Shown in pieces: positions 10,457 through 20,279 of a DNA stretch of 64,000 nt. The translations under genes and the position numbers were made by a program. Numbering within the stretch: position 1 is the stretch's first letter; each line of letters opens with the position of its first letter. Below the pieces are notes generated by a model, which saw nothing but the letters and a program-made list of their open reading frames with translations, was not told the DNA's origin and searched no databases. This DNA comes from Lunularia cruciata (lineage: Eukaryota > Streptophyta > Marchantiopsida > Lunulariales > Lunulariaceae), in contig OX419759.1 of NCBI GenBank assembly GCA_948567375.1, forward strand, positions 7,966,744 to 8,030,743. Direction: 5' to 3'.

Positions 10457-10679
10457 GAAGCTTCTCAAGAAGCTTCCTTGAGCCGCTTTCTTGGAGTGCA
10501 AGCCAAGTTAACTAGGAAGCTTCTCAAGAAGCTTCCTTCTAGAAGCCGCCTACTTGGCGTGCAAGCTAAGCTAGTTAGAAGCTTCTAGAAGCTTCCTTCT
10601 AGAAGCTACTTGCTTAGGGCGCAAGTTAACTAGTTAGGAAGCTTCCTAAGAAGCTTCTTAGATGCTTCTAGAATATTCT
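10457..10679 (-). promoter_or_regulatory. Heat-shock-element array in the U3 of the 5' LTR
   Basis: Heat-shock factors bind alternating nGAAn and nTTCn units. Here eight GAAGCTTC palindromes (GAA-gc-TTC, each two units in phase) occur in about 220 bp. At 10577-10596 four units are in perfect phase (GAA, TTC, GAA, TTC at 5-bp steps). At 10665-10679 there is a perfect TTC-GAA-TTC trimer. Additional TTCTAGAA dimers lie between. The unit nearest the gene starts 20 bp from the TATA box. The 3' LTR carries the same array at 5237-5459. Confidence 0.85.
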
Positions 10680-11848
10680 AGGCTATTTTGTCTTATTCTC
10701 TACTTCGTAAGCTCAACTAACTTCGTCACTAAACTCCATATTGTTACAGTAATGGCCTTGACTTTCTCTTCTTCTATCTTCATTCATTCCAATAAGATTT
10801 TATGACCCAAGAAGGTAATTCCTTTTGCTAAAAGGTACACTTTGACTTCTTGTAGTAAAACTTTTGTTGTCATAGTCATCTTAGGACTTTTTGGACAAGC
10901 TTCATTTGTTCTACCTTTGTCTTGCTATAGATTAAATATTATCCAAAAATACCACCATGTACCAATCTAATAGTCCATCCAACACCTGATGCATTTGATC
11001 CATGAAGACCGTTGGAGCATTAGTGATTCCAAAAGGTAAAACTCTCCACTCAAAATGCCCATACCTTGTGCAAAAGAGAGTCTTTTACATATCCTCCCTT
11101 TCAATGAGTATTTGCTAATAGCCACTGCAAAGATCCAACATGGAGAAGAATCATGCTCTACTCAATTGATCAAGCAAGTCATCAATTCAAGGCCAAGGAT
11201 ATGCATTCTTCATTGTTTGTTTATTGAGCCCACTGTAATCAACACAGAAAGAAATCCTCCATCCTTCATTAGAACAATTAGTACTGGTGCTCCCCAAGGA
11301 GATCTACTATGTCATTTGAAATCCTTTTCCAACAACTCCATAAGCATTGTTTGCAACTCTTCCAACTCCTTTGGTGAGAGTTGCTAGATTGGTCTACACA
11401 TTGGAGTACTCCGTATCAATAATCTTGAAGGGCATACCATGATTGGGGGGGTAATCCCTTTGGCAAATCATACAAAAACACATCCATAAACTTCTAAACT
11501 ATTTGATCAACTATTGCTTGATGAGACTCTTGACTCACCTCAGATTCTCCTTGTGCAATCTGCTTGATCCACACTATGAAAATAGACTTATCTTCTTCGA
11601 AAGCTTACTCTCTGATTGCTTCACTCCCAAACTTCCCATCTAAGGACTCATCTCTCTTCAAAGCTTACTCTACGACTACCTTCCTAACAAACTTCCCATC
11701 TTGGGACTCACTATTCTTAGATTTCTTACTTAGAGGTGCTAGACAACCTAATTGGAAGTTCATACCTTGGTGTTGTACTTGAATTTCTCATCGGTTTCAA
11801 TCAAATGGAACCTTATGATGTTCAAGCTAAGGTAGACCTAGAATGGCA

Positions 11849-12121
11849 TCATAGTATAGAGATGTCAATGTAAACCTCATACACTTCAAATAGTCTTTCC
11901 CAATCTTTGAAGGTAATGGGATACAAGGTATGGAAGGCAGAACTCTTCCTACCATCCACCATCATCAATCTACTTCCAATTATTGGCTTGATAAGAATAC
12001 AAAATTCCGTTGCTAATTGCATGGATAAGCAATATTTTGAACTTCCCAAATCAACCAAAATCTTACAATCACAATCAGATATCATATCTTGCAAGTAAAG
12101 CAACTTGCATAGGAAGCTCAA
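11849..12121 (-). pseudogene. Protease remnant of the older chromovirus
   Basis: A 90-residue open stretch holds CKILVDLGSSKYCLSM. It aligns with the young element's protease ([12 protein letters not shown]), with the catalytic serine changed to leucine. It is an internal slice of a dead polyprotein. Confidence 0.7.
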
Positions 12122-13264
12122 AATCTCCTATCGGCATTCCTCATTTCCTTGATCATTTTGCTTCACAAATTCCATATGGGAAACTTGTTGAGGTCCCCCA
12201 TTCTTGAGTGGATATTCAGTAATGTGATATCCAAGTTGGCAACAATAAAAATAATCACCATTTTGTCACAAATTTTCTCTATGTGCTGTACCTAGTGGTC
12301 TTTGTTGAATTGGATCAATCTCCATTGGTGTCTATTCTTCCACTTGTATCTAGTGTATTAGTAGGTTTTGTGGTGGTCAAGGTTGAGACCAAGTTGTTGT
12401 GACCAAGGAATCAAAGCATTTGACTAACCGCATGGCTTCCTCTAAGTGTTATGACTCTCACATAACTACCTCTAACTTGGTTTGTGACTTCAAACCCCTC
12501 ACAAATAGATCTAGAGCTTCACCTTCCAATATATTTAGAATTTGCATCATGGTGTTTTGGAATTGTGTGATGTAACTCCTTATAGAGCCAATTTGCTTCA
12601 TTTTTGTCAACCTATCTCGTGTAGCTTGTGTGGTATTTATGGCTTAGAATTGACTACTTATTGCACTCTTGAATTTTGCCCATGTCAAGATTGGCATAAC
12701 AAATTTCCGCTCTACTCACTCCAGTCGGAATTGCAACCATATGTTTGCTACTTCATCTAATTGGCTTGAGGCCAATAGAATTTGTCTTTGTTCATCTTGA
12801 AATTTTATTGCTATGATGTAATGTTCACAATTAAACACAAAATTTTTCACTACACCCGAAAAGTTCTTACCTTCAAATACCTTAGGCTTTGAGAATCTGA
12901 TTTGCTCTTCTCCCTCTCAAACTAGTGCTCTCTCTACTTGCTCTTGTCATTGACGGTCTCATTTGTCCAAGAATTGAGTAAGATGCTCAATTTGTTACTA
13001 CATAGGAAGGATAACTTCAAGCATCTCCATCATGGCTACTACTCTAACACACTTCTCTCAATGGATCTAATTTATTAACACATAGATGCAACACGTCCAT
13101 CGTTCTCCATAAGTTACAATTGTAAGTACCCAGAGTTCTTCATCATTTCACAAGGTGTGAAATGATGTTTGGGTAGTACTTGGACATAAAAATCCCAATG
13201 TTTTGGTGGTAATAGATTTGGTGGTCCATAAATTCCATCCATCCAATTTCTGCTCTAACACCAA

Positions 13265-13705
13265 TGTAAGAGACCAAGATTGAGGAGAGAAATAAGAGAA
13301 TGGAAGATAACATTGGGATGCTTGAATGTGTGAAAACTCCAAATGCCTAGAATGAGTTTCGGCTTTGGTATTTATAGGAGAACTTACAATGCACTTAGCA
13401 ATGAGTTCAAATCAAGTTAATTAGGAAGCTTCTCAAGAAGCTTCCTTTTAGAAGTTGCCTACTTGGCTTTCAAGCTAAGCTGGCCAAGAAGCTTCCCAAG
13501 AAGCTTCCTTCTAGAAGCCATCTGAGTGGTATGCAAGCTAAGCTAGCAAGGAAACTCCCCAAGAAGCTTCCTCCTTGCTCGTTACCCAATACTTAGAAGG
13601 TACCAAGTAGCTTCCTAGATTATTTTAGAATATTCTTAGCTAATTTGGCCTATTTGCTATTTTGTTAGTCAAGAGTAACTCATCTATAAGCTCCATATTG
13701 TTACA
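13265..13705 (-). repeat. 5' LTR of the older chromovirus
   Basis: A 441-bp sequence starts TGTAAGAGACC and ends ATTGTTACA, like the young LTR. A mutated primer site (GCTCTAACACCA on the plus strand) precedes it. Five GAAGCTTC palindromes remain, and the GAATATTC half of the three-unit element survives near 13630. The heat-shock-like array is therefore a property of the family. The matching 3' LTR is not in the window. Confidence 0.85.
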
Positions 13706-14896
13706 ATGCATGTCGTGTCATTGCATGATGGGACTTGAGGGCGCTTAGAGGCATTCTTCTTATGTAACAATTGGATGCACTAATTAGCAATGTGGCGTGC
13801 CACATGTTGCCATCGGTTGTCGCTCATGATTTGTATATTTTCTCATCAAATTGGGGTTCTTTTTGATAAATTACAAAATTTAGTGAGTGCAATTTATATG
13901 AACAATTTGTCATGTAGGGGCTATATACATCCTCCCTCCCTATAGATATATTTCACATTTGAGCATTTTGGGAAGTTTTTGAGAGCAATTCAGCTTAGTG
14001 GCTTTTGAAGGAGGATTGCAATATTCAAAAGATTTTAGATGTTTGCAGTTTTGAAAGTGTGTATCATTTGGTCTTGAGTGTTGTTTGAGTTTTTGTGTAG
14101 AAAAATAAGGTTAGAGAGTAGTGAGGTTTGAGATAAGATTTCACAATTTTTATTTTGGGACCAAGATTGAAAAGTGAGGAAAAAGGTTTAGGAGAGGGTT
14201 TGGAAGCCGTTTCATGAGAGTAGAAGTAGTGAAAGGTGAGAGGAAAGCAACAAGCAAGGAGCCCAAGAATTCTATCAATCAAATTCCTTCATTTCAATCC
14301 TTGCATTTCCTATATTCTCCATGGTAGAAATTTGGGGTTACAAGAGATGATTGACGGTGAGGACATAAGGAATACCCAAGAAGGAGATTGGCTTATCGGA
14401 TTCCACAGAATTAAACACCCTATAAACTTCATCAAATGGTGTTGGATGGAAAAACATCAAATTTGAACAATTGTAGCAAGAATCAAGGAGGTTGATCTTG
14501 ATGTGATCGGCCTCAAAATCACCCTTGGCCTTTACTACCCATGTTTTTAGGTATTTCTCTTCCTTTCCTCAATCATTTTCTACATTTTTCTCTACTTTTT
14601 GAAAGTTCATCTCCATTTCTTGTTTTTCCTATCACTCAATGTTTAGCACCTATAGATGCGACCCAACATTGATTGTATCTGCCCTGCAGCACCTCCTTGC
14701 ATCACCTTGTATAAATGAGTGTTGAGTCCCAAAACCCTAAAACGCTTCCCATAGAGGCACCCAATAGTGTTGTGCCTGCCCAACAGCACAAGCGGGCACC
14801 CATTTGCATCACTATGTGCCACCTTGCATCTTATGGGTTCCCCGCACTATGCTCGGTGTTGTAGCACCTTGTTTGCCAGCGCTAGTAGGTGTCATC
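13706..14896. other. Repeat-like DNA without a supported gene
   Basis: No intact reading frame or domain is visible. Short open stretches at 14064-14282 (minus) and 14236-14466 (plus) have no recognisable similarity. The text from about 13980 to 14700 reads like the leader of a retroelement, but I see no LTR partner or primer site. Confidence 0.4.
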
Positions 14897-15170
14897 CAAT
14901 GGCAATCTCTTGTTTTTTCTCCCTTGGAGTGGCAAGCCATGACAATCTCTCTTGTTTTCCTTGTCCTAGAGCGGACACCAGTGGCAACCCACGGCAAACT
15001 CTCTTGTTTTTGCTATCGTGGAGTGGCCACAAGGGGCAACTCATGGCAATTTCTCTTGTTTTCCCTATCTTGAAGTGACCACAAGTAGCAACCTATGGAT
15101 CTCTCTTGTTTTCATTGTACCATAGCAGCCACAAACAACAACCCACAGCTTTTGGTTTCTTTCACCTATA
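14897..15170. repeat. Minisatellite, unit about 52 bp, five degenerate copies
   Basis: The block GGCAATCTCTCTTGTTTT, followed by CTAGAGTGGCCAC, recurs starting near 14901, 14941, 14993, 15045 and 15097. The first interval is 40 bp, the others 52. Copies differ by 15-25 percent. Confidence 0.75.
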
Positions 15171-15941
15171 GGGGGCATCTATGAGCAATGACCACATCTT
15201 TGTTAAAGTAAAAGTTTTTTTGGTTAGTTTTTTTGCAAGTTCTTCCATGTAGTGAGTTTGTGAGTTCTTGGGACAAGGATTCTTGCACTGGTTTGGTCAA
15301 GGGGAGGCAATTTCAATTGACAACTGATATAGGGAGATGTGTCCTTGCAATGCCAAGAAAGAGGACACCAAGGAGGAAGATTATTCCTTACATAGTGGTT
15401 TCAGATTGGTTTCCACAAAGAGACCGGGTTGCCAAGAGGTATTTGACAATGTGTGTATCCTGCTTTTAGGGCTTTCTTCCAATTGATGGGTACACTTGTT
15501 GCACCAACTTTATGGTGCAACAAGACTATACATGTACATTTGGTTCTCAACACAAAGACAAAGTAGAGGAGATTTGGTGTGGAGGATTATGATTGGGGGA
15601 GTTAGCATTTTGAGCTATCATTGTAGAGGTAGGAAGTTTGCAAAGCTAATTGGAGAGACCTAAGGGATGTAGGTTTAGGGCCACCTTCCTTGAGCAAATA
15701 CTCACTCACCTCTTTGTGGAGAGAGGTTTCATTCTTGATGAGGAAGTGATGTACTTGAGTGATGGAGAGGAGGAGATTATACGCAATGAAGAAGATAATG
15801 ATCATAATCTTGAGGATGCAAAGAGTGAGGACAAGGACACAAGTGCTAAGGTTGGGGAGGATGAGGATGGTCAGTGAGTGATTGATTAGATTAGATTTTG
15901 CATACATATTTGTATGTTTTCATTGTTTGAAAACATACAAA
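15171..15941. other. Decayed retroelement-like stretch, no supported gene
   Basis: A plus-strand open stretch at 15650-15877 codes a very acidic tail (DGEEEI, NEEDNDHN). Another at 15233-15469 is unremarkable. No start, splice signals or domain support a gene. The acidic stretch could be the end of a gag-like protein of an unknown element. Confidence 0.35.
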
Positions 15942-15943
15942 GT

Positions 15944-15984
<41 letters not shown>

Positions 15985-16004
15985 TTATATTTATATTTAT
16001 ATAC
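15942..16004. repeat. AT microsatellite
   Basis: Runs of TA dinucleotides (about 13, then about 8) pass into TTTATA repeats. Typical slippage repeat; no gene is affected. Confidence 0.9.
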
Positions 16005-16399
16005 CATTTTTGGATTTAATAATTGAGTTAATTTAATATACCTTAATTTATAAACTTGTGTATTTACTTGATTCAATAGTGAGATTTATTTGATGGATGA
16101 CAAAATGTACCACTTGTGAATAGGTGTTCAACAGATTTGTGGTGAGACACATGCCTTACCAATAGTGAGTTATTGAGTGATAGTTTTAGGGAGTGAGTTC
16201 CTTCTCCATCTTCATTGTTTGAGAAAGCTCCATCTCCCTCTTCTTCCCCTTCTCTCCTCTCTCCACCTATGGAGAGGGCACTTTAACCCACTTCTATCAG
16301 AGTACATTCACCTTCTTCTTGTTCTATTGACATCACGCATGTTTTAGATGATTGTGTTTGAGTGGTTGAGGAAGGAGAGAGACTTCTTGTTGAGTGTGA

Positions 16400-16620
16400 G
16401 AGATGATAGAGAGTGTAGAGGAGCACAAGAGATTAGTGATTGAGTGCAAGAGGCAATTGGAGAGTATAGAGGAGCAAGAGAGATTAGTGCTTGAGTGAAA
16501 GAGGCAATTAGAGAGTATAGAGGAGCAGGAGAGATTAGTGCTTGAGCGCAAGAGTAGATTGGAGAGCTTTGAGGAGCATGGTAGATTGTTAGTAGAGAGA
16601 GAGAATCCTTTGTGAGCGAG
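16400..16620 (+). pseudogene. Coiled-coil coding fossil built from 51-bp tandem repeats
   Basis: On the plus strand, one frame from about 16400 reads three and a half 17-residue units (RLVLE-KRQLESIEEQE pattern) at 16430-16480, 16481-16531 and 16532-16582. One TGA falls in the second unit. Charged residues and leucines recur as in a coiled coil. A further frame at about 16790 (VEETESNLAQVKAH) continues the coiled-coil character. The parent protein is not recognised; a gag of an unidentified retroelement is possible. Confidence 0.5.
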
Positions 16621-18080
16621 AAGATACTCTTGCTCAATAGGAGGAGAGGCATCACACCTTTATTACTTATGAAATGGAAACTAGCGCAAAGATTAGCTGA
16701 CTTGGATTTGGAAATCATCGGTGCCATTGCCATGGCTGATAGTTATAAGGTCTTGTTATAGAATCTATTCATGAGAGTTAGCATTCACTATGGAGAGGTG
16801 CGAGAATGCACATGTTCAAGTAGAGGAGACTGAGAGTAATCTAGCTCAGGTGAAGGCTCACATGGCTTATCTTGGACCAAGATTTTGTACTATTGCTCAC
16901 CAGACCATACACTTAGTGAGATGCAGACCCTATTTGATGCCACTCTTGTGATGAGACTCATTTGTTACCCCGTAGTCTTGTGAATCAAGGGACCCAAAAT
17001 TTTGCCTCCCATGCCTTACCTCACAGTTTAGAGATTGAGGGGACTCAGACTCAAGGAACTTAGACTGAGTTTAGAGAGAGGCTTTTTCTATCAAGACAAT
17101 ATATTCTATGTATTCTCTTCCCTAGCTTATTTGAAAAGAAGATCATTATCGTGGATGTTACTTGTTTGGTATCATTACGGCTTTGTGGTGCTATTGGTTT
17201 TTGTGCATGGGAGAGCAGGATGACTAGGCATAGTTGGTGCCCTCACACACAACGAGGGCATGTAGGGTGGGTAACATGTCCTAGTGGCAGGCAGTTCATC
17301 CAATTTTGTTTGCTATACTTTGAGGTTATCTTGTGGATGGATCTTACTCCAGATGGAGTGGAGTGGTTGCTATGGAGCATATGGTAGTAGTCTTGCCTCA
17401 TGGCATGTTTGTTTTCTATAGATGTCCAACAAGATGATGAGTTTAGAGGACTTAGAGTTAGATCATATGAGCATCTCACTTCATTAGGTTTACCTCTTCA
17501 TGATCTTTTGATCTTGACAGCTTTGCACTCTCTTATTATAGGAAGCATCCACATGGTGTTATCCATCATACCCACTACTGTCCTTACAAGGTAGAGAGAA
17601 CATCATACACTTGTTCATTTGGCCCTTTGATGAATGCTTTTGATAGATTTATCCATGATGATAGTCCTACTATTATTTGGGTAGAAGAGAAGTGGACATC
17701 TGGTAAACTAAGTTCTCATAGTAGTGACCCTTCTTGCAATTGATATCAGGCACCAACCCTTGGATGAGAGAGAGTGGCCTCTTTGGTGGTCATTGAGTCC
17801 ATTTCAGATTCAACATCATGTATAGCGGCATAGACTTGAGGATGCAGTAGGAGCACGTCAATACCATGTTTCATCTCCCACTTCTTCTTCACCTCCTTCT
17901 CCTCTAGCATATTTATATCCTTTAGTGGCTCTGCTTTTATACACATCTTATGTATCATATTATCTATCATAATTTTAATCACATTTTCTCTAAATCTCCT
18001 TGTCAAGCTCTCAGTTATATTTTAATGTGTTATGTGTTGCTTGTGATTCATTTTATCTATGTTTAATTGGGTGTCAACTG
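16621..18080. other. Decayed repeat-like DNA with scattered short open stretches
   Basis: Fragments at 17035-17223 and 17400-17594 (plus) and 17746-18006 (minus) have no recognisable domains and no agreement of frame. I see no tRNA, rRNA or intact gene here. Confidence 0.4.
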
Positions 18081-18081
18081 G

Positions 18082-18213
18082 TGCCTATGAGCACCACCCA
18101 CATAAGACGAGTGCCATCGAGTGCCACCCAAACAAGACAAGTGCCTATGCATGCCACCCACACAAGACGGGTGCCATCAAGCGGCAACCCGTGGCACTAG
18201 GTGCCTATGAGTT
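18082..18213. repeat. Minisatellite, unit 30 bp, about 4.5 copies
   Basis: Alternating units begin GCCTATGAG or GCCATCGAG and end AAGACGAGT or similar, at 18082, 18112, 18142, 18172 and 18202. Adjacent GC-richer DNA up to about 18400 (GGCAGC and GAGCGG motifs) looks like older, scrambled copies. Confidence 0.7.
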
Positions 18214-18879
18214 ATGATTGATCCACATCTCCAGGCAACAATGGGTGGTCATCACCAAACTTGGAAGCGTCAGCGGGTGGTATTGAGCGGTAGTGGGCAG
18301 CACGGGATATCAGCTACAAGCTTCAACAAGCGCTGATGAGCATGGACGAGTATCATCGAGCGGCAGCTAGCACCGACAAGTGTGGTCATTTCCAAAAACA
18401 TGGTTTACATTTCAAAAACCAGTATAGGTTAACATTTCAAAAAACTCATCTTTATTACAAAAATACTTGGGTTACATTATGGCATGCTATTTGCTATCAT
18501 TAGAGTATAATGAATTTGGAGTAGCACTTTTTTCCTTCAAAGGAGAAGGATGATCTTCATGTAGAAATTGAGGTAGCACTTTGAAATACATGCTTATTTT
18601 CTCAAGAAACTTCCTACTTGGAGGAGACTCATTTTGATTTCTTGAATGCGCTTTGACTCTAAACTCTTCTCCTTGAACCTGTATTTGTCTACCCTAGCTT
18701 TCCTTTTATCTATACTTAGTTTCTTCTCAATTGCAACTTTCAACTTCCCAGTCTCTAATTAAAGCGTTCAACTTCCATTTTCATAAATGTTTTCTCTCTT
18801 TTTCTCATTTTGGTGGCTTCTAGTTCTGCTAGTGTTAACCTCTTGTGATTCTATAGTATTTACTTTCAACATGGTGATT

Positions 18880-19620
18880 TTTGCTAAATCATGAGACAAT
18901 GACACGAGTTGATGCCGCCCATGGTAGTATCCAATTAGGCTGCTAAAAGGAAAATACTATCCTTAAATATGATTTACCATTTGCTTCTTGATCACATCAA
19001 AAACCAATAACTTTTGCATTCCACCGATGCCCCGGACATAGATAGTACAGTGTATGATTAGCTTATCATACACTGTATTCTACCATAGTAATGTACTAGG
19101 CGGAGTTTTGTTGACTGCCTAATCAGATTGATGATTTGTTGTAAAATATGAATAAACTTCTTGCCAAAATGCTTTATTTTCAATGCGGTCGTGCAAATTT
19201 TGGGGCATGCTCTTGATGGTGTTAGATAGATCTTTGATGGTCTTTTTGTTGCCACACAATACTTTAGGCAATCATTACGAGCTAATCCTAGTCTCCCAGT
19301 AGACGCAAGGCGATGAGCCTTTTCCGCGGAGTTACGTTTGACTTTGCATAATTCCAAAATTAGGTTGTTTGATTTGTCCGCTGCATCCAAGCACACAATG
19401 ACAGTTGGAATTTCAGATCTTAACTTGACTGATTCCTATAGGTAACGTCAGTTTCCCGTACGATTCTCGTAGCAAATTTCGGGTGATGCATGTCTCGGGA
19501 GCTTTCAGTTTTTGAAATTATCTCATTCCATTATGGTAGGGATTCCAGATACGATTAGGGAACTATTAAACGAACCATCTGACAAATTAATGTTGAGTCT
19601 ATAACCATCCAGTCCTTTCT
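18880..19620 (-). mobile_element. hAT-like transposase fragment, copy 1
   Basis: Homologous to 20275-21010, the second copy. The minus strand codes MCLDAADKSNNLILELCKV, then frameshifts after KAHRLAS. The family domain is identified through copy 2, where a DUF659-like hAT region follows. Frameshifts relative to copy 2 show that it is dead. Confidence 0.65.
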
Positions 19621-20275
19621 CCTTGGACTGCAGCAGGATCAAATAGGGACAGTGGAGATGGGAGAGAGATAAGTGAGGGGAAAGATCTAAATTCTCCGAG
19701 GGCACCGAGTGATTAGTCGATTCTAATTATTTTTCGATTTGAGTTCCATTTGTATCTAGATTGAATACTAATAGAGAATTGACTAGGAAGTTATGAGGAT
19801 TATAGGGTTTAGAGTGATCATTATAAATTTATAATGATTTCATTTAGTTTGAAAATTTTAGAGATGAAATTTCAAAGTTATGATAATTTATAGTTTTTTG
19901 GATTTAGAAAAAATATATTTTCTTATGTGAGTTATGATGCAGGGGTTGTGATTTTGCAGGTATGGGGAAATGCGAAGATAAATATCATACACTATCATTA
20001 TTATTCTTGTGCTAACCATGGTTATACCTTCCCATGTTTGGCCACCTAGAGCGGCTTGGGGTACACCATGCCCGATGTGACATCAAAACTTTATCTCGCA
20101 AGGGGTAAAGACCCATGTGTGAAGAATACACAATGACTATGATTAGACTACTTTCTTGGGATGTTCACATGGGGCAAGTGACCACATAGACAACAATAAC
20201 ACCCGAGATGACCCACGCTTCTTCTATCCCTCATTGACTGTTCCAAGAGATGATATGACTATTGTTGATCATCCA
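19620..20275 (+). mobile_element. 5' part of the non-LTR element, 3'-truncated, between two hAT copies
   Basis: Aligns, with about 25 percent change, to 43500-44200, the 5' region of the full-length non-LTR element at 43497-47211. Shared blocks include AAGTTATGAGGAT, GTTTGCAGGTATGGGG and CGCAAGGGGTAAAGAC. It stops near 20275, before the reverse transcriptase. Keeping the 5' end and losing the 3' end is the reverse of normal non-LTR truncation, so deletion or recombination after insertion is likely. Confidence 0.65.
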
Positions 20276-20279
20276 TGAA

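Larger units (their letters stand above)
5106..10748 (-). mobile_element. Young full-length Ty3/gypsy chromovirus with heat-shock-element LTRs
   Basis: The element is 5,643 bp long, with 423-bp LTRs (TG...CA) at both ends that differ at only two positions. A perfect 5-bp target duplication GTAAT lies at 5101-5105 and 10749-10753. On the minus strand the order is 5' LTR, initiator-Met primer site, gag with zinc knuckle, frameshift signal, protease, reverse transcriptase, RNase H, integrase, chromodomain, purine tract and 3' LTR. The C-terminal chromodomain places it among chromoviruses. Two in-frame TGA codons, one in gag and one in integrase, interrupt otherwise open frames. It sits inside an older member of its own family. 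Confidence 0.95.
10326..10748 (-). repeat. 5' LTR of the young chromovirus (promoter LTR)
   Basis: On the minus strand U3 begins TGTAACAATATGG at 10748. It is followed by about 230 bp dense in heat-shock-element units, then a TATA box at 10437-10430, and R-U5 down to 10326. The compact U3, with its activator array ending about 20 bp from TATA, looks like a heat-shock gene promoter. Confidence 0.94.
10749..13705 (-). mobile_element. Older, decayed member of the same chromovirus family (right part)
   Basis: From GTAAT at 10749 the sequence follows the young element collinearly: reverse transcriptase (to about 11390), linker with two of the 60-bp repeats, protease, zinc knuckle, gag, leader, primer site and 5' LTR. 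About 80 percent of bases agree, but all frames are broken. It lacks a 44-bp piece around the frameshift signal (near 12115), which removes one arm of each pseudoknot stem. Its integrase half and 3' LTR are not found left of 5050. Confidence 0.88.
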
